Source: Betaproteobacteria bacterium (GTDB lineage: Bacteria; Pseudomonadota; Gammaproteobacteria; Burkholderiales; SG8-41). From it: a stretch of DNA of 15,241 nt. Both the position numbers and the translations under genes were made by a program. Below are positions 1 to 15,241 of the stretch, piece after piece. Positions within the stretch are counted from its first letter, which is position 1, and every line of letters starts with the position of its first letter. The notes below the pieces were generated by a model. It saw nothing but the letters and a program-made list of their open reading frames with translations. It did not search any database and was not told where the DNA came from. The stretch lies in NCBI GenBank assembly GCA_025356695.1, contig JANXSE010000030.1:1-15241 (forward strand), read 5' to 3'.

Positions 1-1191
<1,191 letters not shown>

Positions 1192-1201
1192 AATCGTTCC
1201 T

Positions 1202-3298
<2,097 letters not shown>

Positions 3299-3328
3299 TT
3301 ATCAAACTCTCGGGGACTCTGGCTTCTC

Positions 3329-3799
3329 TTAAAAACGATAGTGCGAGAAGGCTTTGTTGGCCTCGGCCATACGGTGCACTTCTTCGCGCTTTTTCATGGC
3401 GCCGCCGCGACCCTCTGCAGCCTCGGCGAGTTCACCGGCGAGGCGTGCGCCCATGGATTTCTCTCCACGGCCGCGCGCCGCATCGCGAATCCAGCGCATG
3501 GCCAGCGCCACACGACGGATCGGACGAACCTCGACCGGAACCTGGTAGTTCGCGCCACCGACACGGCGGCTCTTGACCTCGACGACCGGCTTGACGTTAT
3601 TAACCGCAAGGTTAAAAACGTCAAGCGGATCCTTGTTGGTCTTCTTTTTGATCTGCTCAAGCGCGCCGTAGATGATCCGTTCGGCAACCGATTTTTTACC
3701 GGCTTTCATCAGCACGTTGACGAATTTGGCAACATCGACACTCGAAAATTTCGGGTCGGGCAGTACTTCGCGCTTGGGAACTTCTCTACGACGTGGCAT
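3329..3799 (-). CDS. rpsG: 30S ribosomal protein S7, complete
   Basis: S7 is a primary 16S rRNA binding protein that nucleates assembly of the 30S head and lies at the E-site and mRNA exit. The 156-residue product matches the standard length. It begins [18 protein letters not shown], carries the beta-hairpin region [20 protein letters not shown] at about residues 73-92, and ends AFSHYRF, all typical of bacterial S7. The ATG start has a GAGA/AAGGA-rich stretch upstream. It sits 40 nt after rpsL and 30 nt before fusA in the str operon. In E. coli, S7 is the translational repressor of this operon, acting in the rpsL-rpsG spacer; the 40-nt spacer here is shorter and I see no clear equivalent structure in it. 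Confidence 0.98.
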   Translation of the reverse strand: MPRRREVPKREVLPDPKFSSVDVAKFVNVLMKAGKKSVAERIIYGALEQIKKKTNKDPLDVFNLAVNNVKPVVEVKSRRVGGANYQVPVEVRPIRRVALAMRWIRDAARGRGEKSMGARLAGELAEAAEGRGGAMKKREEVHRMAEANKAFSHYRF

Positions 3800-3839
3800 G
3801 TTCGGTCTCTATCCTTGCTAGCTGGGGTGGCTCGGTGAA

Positions 3840-4217
3840 CTACGCAGCCTTAGGCCGCTTGGCGCCGTATTTCGAGCGACTTTGTTTGCGATCCTTGACA
3901 CCTGCGGTATCAAGGCTGCCGCGCACGATGTGATAACGCACGCCCGGCAGGTCTTTGACACGACCGCCGCGAATCAGCACAACCGAGTGCTCCTGCAGGT
4001 TGTGGCCCTCGCCACCGATGTAACTGGTGACTTCAAAACCATTGGTCAAACGTACGCGCGCAACTTTACGCAGGGCCGAATTCGGCTTCTTTGGCGTCGT
4101 GGTATATACGCGCGTGCAAACGCCGCGCTTCTGCGGCGAATTTTTCAGCGCGGGGACTTTACTTTTTACCCGCCGCAGTACCCGCGGCTTGCGAACCAGT
4201 TGATTAATCGTCGGCAT
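3840..4217 (-). CDS. rpsL: 30S ribosomal protein S12, complete
   Basis: S12 lies at the 30S decoding centre and governs accuracy and streptomycin response. The product is 125 residues, starting [12 protein letters not shown] and ending [10 protein letters not shown]. The decoding-loop segments [12 protein letters not shown] (residues 39-50) and GGRVKDLPG (84-92) are intact, with Lys43 and Lys88 as in streptomycin-sensitive strains and Asp89 present, the residue methylthiolated by RimO in E. coli. The frame extends 13 codons further upstream to a TTG, but the ATG at 4217-4215 gives the conserved N-terminus. The best Shine-Dalgarno match (AGAGG, 4231-4235) is about 13 nt from this ATG, longer than usual. 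It is the first gene of the str operon and follows rpoC by 191 nt of regulatory spacer. Confidence 0.97.
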   Translation of the reverse strand: MPTINQLVRKPRVLRRVKSKVPALKNSPQKRGVCTRVYTTTPKKPNSALRKVARVRLTNGFEVTSYIGGEGHNLQEHSVVLIRGGRVKDLPGVRYHIVRGSLDTAGVKDRKQSRSKYGAKRPKAA

Positions 4218-4383
4218 ACTGAGCGAACATCCTCTTTTACTGAATAAAACCGTCAATTTTGCGGCGATTGAACGATTTTCCGATCCCGAAAAACGCGGGA
4301 CGGCGTAAAAGCCGTCCCGTGCCTGTTTGATTCCACATCCCCAGCCTCATCCGGCTGGAAATTCATGCTAAAAAAGACTGTAA
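4218..4383 (-). promoter_or_regulatory. 5' leader of the rpsL-rpsG-fusA-tuf transcript
   Basis: This is the non-coding stretch between the candidate str promoter and the rpsL start. In transcript order it holds a run of six T (4375-4370), a perfect 6-bp hairpin (CCAGCC/GGCTGG arms at 4353-4358 and 4341-4346, 6-nt loop), the strong terminator-like hairpin at 4289-4321, and an AT-rich segment up to the rpsL ribosome binding site. No ORF with a credible start is seen. A TTGACG at 4251-4256 resembles a -35 box, but no -10 box lies at the right distance. The hairpins are seen directly; a regulatory role is inferred. Confidence 0.55.
4289..4321 (-). terminator. Intrinsic terminator between rpoC and rpsL
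   Basis: On the minus strand a 9-bp perfect GC-rich stem (CGGGACGGC/GCCGTCCCG, plus-strand arms 4296-4304 and 4311-4319) has a 6-nt loop. It extends by a G-U and a C-G pair and is followed 2-3 nt later by five T (4293-4289). This is a textbook Rho-independent terminator. It lies about 90 nt downstream of the rpoC stop and 72 nt upstream of the rpsL start. Because a consensus promoter overlaps the rpoC stop, this hairpin is also inside the leader of the str transcript, so it may work as an attenuator rather than a full stop. The T run is short, so readthrough is plausible. Confidence 0.8.
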
Positions 4384-4408
4384 ATTTTATGGGGTTACGT
4401 CACCCCTG

Positions 4409-4412
<4 letters not shown>
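4384..4412 (-). promoter_or_regulatory. Sigma-70-type promoter for the str operon
   Basis: On the minus strand a perfect -35 box TTGACA (4412-4407) is separated by exactly 17 bp from TAAAAT (4389-4384), a five-of-six match to TATAAT. Transcription would start near 4377-4379. The rpoC TGA stop is embedded in the -35 box. The spacer holds an inverted repeat with arms GGGGT (4406-4402) and ACCCC (4395-4391) around GACGTA. The next gene downstream is rpsL, so this is the natural promoter of rpsL-rpsG-fusA-tuf. The boxes are seen directly; activity is inferred. Confidence 0.75.
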
Positions 4413-8650
<4,238 letters not shown>

Positions 8651-8718
8651 GTTTCACTCCAGGTTGGCGTGATGCACAAAATCAAAATTTCGATTCAATT
8701 TGCGACGCTGCGTCGATT

Positions 8719-12803
<4,085 letters not shown>

Positions 12804-12804
<1 letters not shown>

Positions 12805-12817
12805 TGAGGCTCCTCAA
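12804..12817 (-). promoter_or_regulatory. Palindrome over the rpoB ribosome binding site
   Basis: The rpoB Shine-Dalgarno GAGGAG sits inside TTGAGGAGCCTCAA, whose arms TTGAGG and CCTCAA are complementary and whose last base is the A of the ATG. Folding would pair part of the ribosome binding site, though the loop would be only 2-4 nt. The symmetry is seen directly; an effect on translation is a guess. Confidence 0.35.
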
Positions 12818-12867
12818 CAGTAAAGTCGGACCGGGACCCAACGCACCCGGCGGATGCGCTCGGCGCT

Positions 12868-12904
12868 GGCCTGTCTGTTGCAAAAAACAAAATAGCAACA
12901 GGCC
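12868..12904 (-). repeat. Inverted repeat around the T runs in the rplL-rpoB spacer
   Basis: The arms CTGTTGC (minus strand, 12901-12895) and GCAACAG (12881-12875) form a perfect 7-bp stem with the T-rich stretch as a 13-nt loop. In an alternative register, GGCCTGT (12904-12898) can pair with ACAGGCC (12874-12868). Either fold uses bases at or next to the 3' arm of the GC-rich terminator stem, so the GGCCTGT register competes with that stem. In E. coli this spacer carries an RNase III processing hairpin; this element could have a similar role, but that is inference. Confidence 0.5.
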
Positions 12905-12922
12905 GGCGGTCACCCGCCGGCC
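12882..12922 (-). terminator. Attenuator-type terminator between rplL and rpoB
   Basis: Starting 18 nt after the rplL stop, the minus strand has a perfect 9-bp GC stem (GGCCGGCGG/CCGCCGGCC, plus-strand arms 12901-12909 and 12914-12922). The loop is GTGA, a GNRA-type tetraloop. After 8 nt come TTTT and TTTTTT separated by G. The gap before the T runs makes this an imperfect intrinsic terminator, as expected for a partial attenuator. E. coli is known to have an attenuator at this same place that lowers rpoBC transcription relative to rplJL. No separate rpoB promoter with good boxes is seen in the spacer. Confidence 0.75.
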
Positions 12923-12940
12923 CGTCGCACACTGCAAGTC

Positions 12941-13324
12941 TTACTTGATTTCCGCCGTCGCGCCGGCTTCAACCAGTTGCTTCAGAATGGCTTCGGCATC
13001 GGCTTTCGAAACGCCTTCTTTCACGGCCTTCGGTGCGCCGTCAACCAGGTCCTTGGCTTCTTTCAGTCCCAGCTGAGTGACTGCACGCACGACCTTGATC
13101 ACGTTGACCTTGCTGGCACCCGCAGCGGTCAGGTTAACGGTGAACTCGGTCTTTTCTTCCGCAGCGGCCGCACCAGCACCGCCAGCGGCAGGCGCCGCAA
13201 CCGCAACCGCCGCAGCGGCTGCCGACACGCCAAACTTCTCTTCCATGTCCTTGATGAGGCCCGAAAGTTCGAGCACGGTCATCGAGGAAATTGCTTCAAG
13301 TATTTCTGCTTTGGCCAAAGCCAT
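12941..13324 (-). CDS. rplL: 50S ribosomal protein L7/L12, complete
   Basis: L7/L12 forms the mobile dimers of the ribosomal stalk that recruit and stimulate translational GTPases such as EF-Tu and EF-G. The product is 127 residues. Residues 1-33 are the dimerisation and L10-binding domain, about 34-56 are an Ala/Gly-rich flexible hinge, and 57-127 are the globular factor-binding domain with the [10 protein letters not shown] helix. The ATG at 13324-13322 has GGAG 6 nt upstream. A TTG four codons earlier is in frame but overlaps that Shine-Dalgarno, so it was rejected. It lies 56 nt after rplJ and shares its leader control. An attenuator-like hairpin follows before rpoB. Confidence 0.98.
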   Translation of the reverse strand: MALAKAEILEAISSMTVLELSGLIKDMEEKFGVSAAAAAVAVAAPAAGGAGAAAAEEKTEFTVNLTAAGASKVNVIKVVRAVTQLGLKEAKDLVDGAPKAVKEGVSKADAEAILKQLVEAGATAEIK

Positions 13325-13380
13325 GGTGATCTCCAATCAAAAATTTCTGTCGAATCAAGCTAATTGCTGCAACTCCGCCC

Positions 13381-13911
13381 TTAGGCGGCCTGTTTTTCTT
13401 TCTGGTCCCGCACGGCGGCGACGGTGCGCACGAATTTGCCCGGCACTTCGTTGAGTGTGCGGACAAACTTTGCGATCGGCGCCTGCATGGTTCCCATCAA
13501 CTTCGAGAGCAGTTCCTCGCGGCTCGGCATTGACGCCAGGCTCGCCACGTCTTTGGGGGACATGACAAGATTGGCCATCGCACCGGCTTTGATGACGAAC
13601 TTCTCGTTGCCTTTGGCGAAGTCGTGCAATACTTTCGCGACCTTTACCGGATCGCTTGAAATCCCATAGGCGAGCGGACCGACCATTTTTTCGGACAGTC
13701 CTGCAAACGGGGTATCAGCGACGGCGCGGCGCACGAGCGTATTCTTGAGGACACGCAGATAAACGCCCGACGTGCGCGCTTTCTTGCGCAATTCGGTCAT
13801 CTCTTTGACCTCAAGGCCGCGGTACTCGGCGACGACGATGGCCTGCGCCAGCTTGACCTGCGCGCTGACTTCGGCCACTACCGCCTGTTTCTGTTCCAGA
13901 TTAAGACCCAA
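13381..13911 (-). CDS. rplJ: 50S ribosomal protein L10, complete
   Basis: L10 anchors the L7/L12 dimers on 23S rRNA at the stalk base and, with L12 bound, represses translation of its own mRNA in E. coli. The 176-residue product begins [18 protein letters not shown] and carries the family segment [17 protein letters not shown]. The last part, residues about 140-176, forms the helical L12-binding spine. The start is TTG (13911-13909), chosen because GGAGGT lies 5 nt upstream and the N-terminus matches the family. A nearby ATG overlapping the Shine-Dalgarno is out of frame. It is preceded by a 376-nt structured leader and followed by rplL after 56 nt. The rare start codon may help keep L10 low relative to the multi-copy L12. 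Confidence 0.97.
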   Translation of the reverse strand: MGLNLEQKQAVVAEVSAQVKLAQAIVVAEYRGLEVKEMTELRKKARTSGVYLRVLKNTLVRRAVADTPFAGLSEKMVGPLAYGISSDPVKVAKVLHDFAKGNEKFVIKAGAMANLVMSPKDVASLASMPSREELLSKLMGTMQAPIAKFVRTLNEVPGKFVRTVAAVRDQKEKQAA

Positions 13912-13916
13912 GGTCT

Positions 13917-13922
13917 ACCTCC
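13917..13922 (-). promoter_or_regulatory. Ribosome binding site of rplJ
   Basis: GGAGGT is a full-strength Shine-Dalgarno sequence, placed 5 nt before a TTG codon. It decides the non-ATG start of rplJ. Confidence 0.85.
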
Positions 13923-13926
13923 ATTC

Positions 13927-13937
13927 TGTTAAAGAAC
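13927..13937 (-). promoter_or_regulatory. boxA-like antitermination motif upstream of rplJ
   Basis: The minus strand reads GTTCTTTAACA, matching the E. coli rrn boxA core (GCTCTTTAACA) at 10 of 11 positions. It is transcribed and lies 4 nt upstream of the rplJ Shine-Dalgarno. boxA RNA is bound by NusB-S10 and helps RNA polymerase resist termination. The downstream attenuator before rpoB gives a possible reason for it. The match could be chance, so the functional claim is weak. Confidence 0.4.
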
Positions 13938-14051
13938 GACTTGCGCACGATGCGGAATTCCGAACTGCTGTCTTCCACATTGCCTCGCTCATCGTTCAAC
14001 CAACGGCGACCTTAGCGCCAGGTATTGCAACAACCTGATTCCGAGGGACAC

Positions 14052-14224
14052 GCCGTCTGCGTAGAGTTCGGGTTCCATCAGCCTCAATCCGGTATTTCTG
14101 CCGGATCGGCGGCCGCCTTCGCCCTCAATTAAGCGAATGCAGAATTTGGAATCGCGACGGGGTGAAACTAGATCCCCGATCCTGAAACCTCTGTCCCGCA
14201 CTTGCCCCTACGGTCTTTGACAAC
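14052..14224 (-). promoter_or_regulatory. L10 ribosomal-protein leader (autoregulatory mRNA structure)
   Basis: This lies in the 376-nt rplA-rplJ spacer (13912-14287), which has no credible ORF. In transcript order GUUGUC (14224-14219) can pair with GACGGC (14057-14052), and CGUAGGG (14212-14206) with CUCUACG (14066-14060). Between these two helices lies an asymmetric loop, AAAGAC against CA, which looks like a kink-turn. L10-L12 binds such an element in known rplJ leaders, mimicking its 23S rRNA site. Inside the long stem are further hairpins, including ATCCGG/CCGGAT (14101-14106 and 14087-14092, 8-nt loop) and CGGGG/CCCCG (14178-14174 and 14162-14158). From 14051 to the rplJ Shine-Dalgarno I see only the boxA-like motif. 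I found no good promoter boxes in the spacer, so rplJL is probably transcribed from upstream of rplK. Pairings were made by eye. Confidence 0.65.
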
Positions 14225-14287
14225 CCGCCGACGACGCCACACTGCACGTCACCCGCGGCCCAAAGCCTTCTCACCCAATCCCAATAC

Positions 14288-14983
14288 TTAAGCCTGCAAG
14301 CTCGACTGATCGACGCGGACGCCGACGCCCATCGTGCTCGAAACCGATACCTTCTTGAGGTAAATACCTTTGATACCGGTGGGGCGCGATTTGTTCACCG
14401 CGTCCAGCAACGCCTTCATGTTTTCCGCCAGTGCATCCACCGTGAACGAAGCGCGGCCGATCGTGCATTGCACGATGCCGGTCTTGTCTGCACGGTATTG
14501 CACCTGGCCCGCTTTCGCGTTCTTCACCGCGGCGGCGACATCCTGCGTCACGGTACCGACCTTCGGGTTCGGCATCAAACCGCGCGGGCCAAGGATCTGG
14601 CCGAGCGTGCCGACGACACGCATCGAGTCCGGGGTCGCGATAACAACGTCGAAATCCATCTTGCCGGCCTTGATATCGGCGGCAAGATCATCCATGCCGA
14701 CGAGATCGGCACCCGCATCGGTTGCCGCCTTGGCACGGTCACCCTGCGCAAATACCGCCACGCGCACGGTCTTGCCGGTGCCGGCAGGCATCACGACGGA
14801 ACCACGCACGGTCTGGTCGGATTTCTTTGCATCGATGCCGAGGTTGATTGCAACGTCGATCGATTCATTGAACTTCGCGGTCGCGTTTTCCTTGACGATC
14901 GTCAGTGCATCACCGATCGGATAGACCTTGCTGCGGTCCACTTTGGTCGCTATTGCGTTATAGCGTTTCGAGATCTTGGCCAT
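14288..14983 (-). CDS. rplA: 50S ribosomal protein L1, complete
   Basis: L1 binds 23S rRNA to form the mobile L1 stalk that helps release E-site tRNA. It is also the translational repressor of the L11 operon, binding a site near the rplK start that would lie outside this window. The product is 231 residues, normal for bacteria. The L1 signature region, about residues 119-144, includes [19 protein letters not shown]. The start [16 protein letters not shown] is typical. The ATG at 14983-14981 directly abuts the rplK TAA (TAAATG), with GGAGG 8-9 nt upstream inside the end of rplK, so translation of the two is probably coupled. Confidence 0.98.
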   Translation of the reverse strand: MAKISKRYNAIATKVDRSKVYPIGDALTIVKENATAKFNESIDVAINLGIDAKKSDQTVRGSVVMPAGTGKTVRVAVFAQGDRAKAATDAGADLVGMDDLAADIKAGKMDFDVVIATPDSMRVVGTLGQILGPRGLMPNPKVGTVTQDVAAAVKNAKAGQVQYRADKTGIVQCTIGRASFTVDALAENMKALLDAVNKSRPTGIKGIYLKKVSVSSTMGVGVRVDQSSLQA

Positions 14984-15241
14984 TTATACACCCTCCACGT
15001 CAACGCCCATGCTGCGCGCGCTGCCGGCAATCGTTCTGACTGCCGCATCCATGTCGCCCGCGGTCAGATCGGGCATTTTGGTTTTGGCGATTTCCTCGGC
15101 CTGCGCACGGGTCAGCTTGCCGACCTTGTCGGTATGCGGAACCTTGCTGCCTTTTTCCAGCTTCAGCGCCTTCTTGATCAGCACCGACGCCGGCGGGGTT
15201 TTGATGATGAAGGTGAAGCTCTTGTCCTGATAGGCGGTGAT
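14984..15241 (-). CDS. rplK: 50S ribosomal protein L11, partial (C-terminal 85 residues)
   Basis: The frame is open to the window edge and encodes [11 protein letters not shown] to the end of L11 ([11 protein letters not shown]). This covers the end of the N-terminal domain and the whole C-terminal rRNA-binding domain, including [12 protein letters not shown] and [19 protein letters not shown]11 is about 142 residues, so roughly 58 N-terminal residues lie beyond 15241. L11 binds the GTPase-associated centre of 23S rRNA with L10, is the thiostrepton site, and is needed for RelA activation. The truncation is due only to the window edge. In related genomes nusG and secE lie upstream. Confidence 0.97.
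   Translation of the reverse strand: MTAYQDKSFTFIIKTPPASVLIKKALKLEKGSKVPHTDKVGKLTRAQAEEIAKTKMPDLTAGDMDAAVRTIAGSARSMGVDVEGV

Noticed and set aside
4228..4256. TTGACG (minus strand) as a second rpsL promoter after the terminator
   Set aside because: At 16-18 bp downstream the sequence is GAGGAT/AGGATG, the Shine-Dalgarno area, not a -10 box.
4391..4406. GGGGT/ACCCC repeat as an rpoC terminator
   Set aside because: It is followed by ATAAAATTT rather than a T run, has only 5 bp, and fits better as the spacer of the promoter.
13989..14201. A 70-codon minus-strand frame in the rplA-rplJ spacer
   Set aside because: It begins at GTG without a Shine-Dalgarno, overlaps the structured L10 leader, and looks like no known protein. 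A leader RNA explains the region better.

Overview
This window is a conserved housekeeping block of a proteobacterium, most likely a betaproteobacterium. All ten genes lie on the minus strand. Read in the direction of transcription (right to left) the order is rplK (3' part only) - rplA - rplJ - rplL - rpoB - rpoC - rpsL - rpsG - fusA - tuf. The direct run from rpoC into rpsL-rpsG-fusA-tuf, the N-termini of EF-G ([14 protein letters not shown]) and S12 ([12 protein letters not shown]), the EF-Tu sequence and the moderately GC-rich DNA all fit Betaproteobacteria. I cannot name the genus from the sequence alone.

Right part (15241 to 12941): the C-terminal 85 residues of ribosomal protein L11, complete L1, then a 376-nt spacer, then L10 and L7/L12. 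The spacer carries what looks like an L10 autoregulatory leader, with a long-range stem and a kink-turn-like internal loop, and a boxA-like motif just ahead of the L10 ribosome binding site. L10 starts with TTG behind a strong GGAGGT.

Middle (12940 to 4409): a 136-nt rplL-rpoB spacer holds a GC-rich terminator-like hairpin followed by broken T runs, most simply read as a partial attenuator that sets RNA polymerase output relative to ribosomal proteins. Next come complete rpoB (1361 aa) and rpoC (1413 aa), with catalytic, zinc-binding and rifampicin-pocket residues intact.

Left part (4408 to 1): a str-type operon, rpsL-rpsG-fusA-tuf. A near-perfect sigma-70 promoter (TTGACA, 17 bp, TAAAAT) overlaps the rpoC stop codon and would drive it. 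A strong intrinsic-terminator hairpin lies downstream of that promoter but upstream of rpsL, so it may end rpoBC transcripts, attenuate the str transcript, or both.

Together the genes encode the core of transcription (beta and beta') and translation (L11/L1/L10/L12 stalk region, S12/S7, EF-G, EF-Tu). I see no mobile element, CRISPR array, tRNA, rRNA, accessory gene or new biochemical system. The points of interest are regulatory and lie in the three larger spacers.
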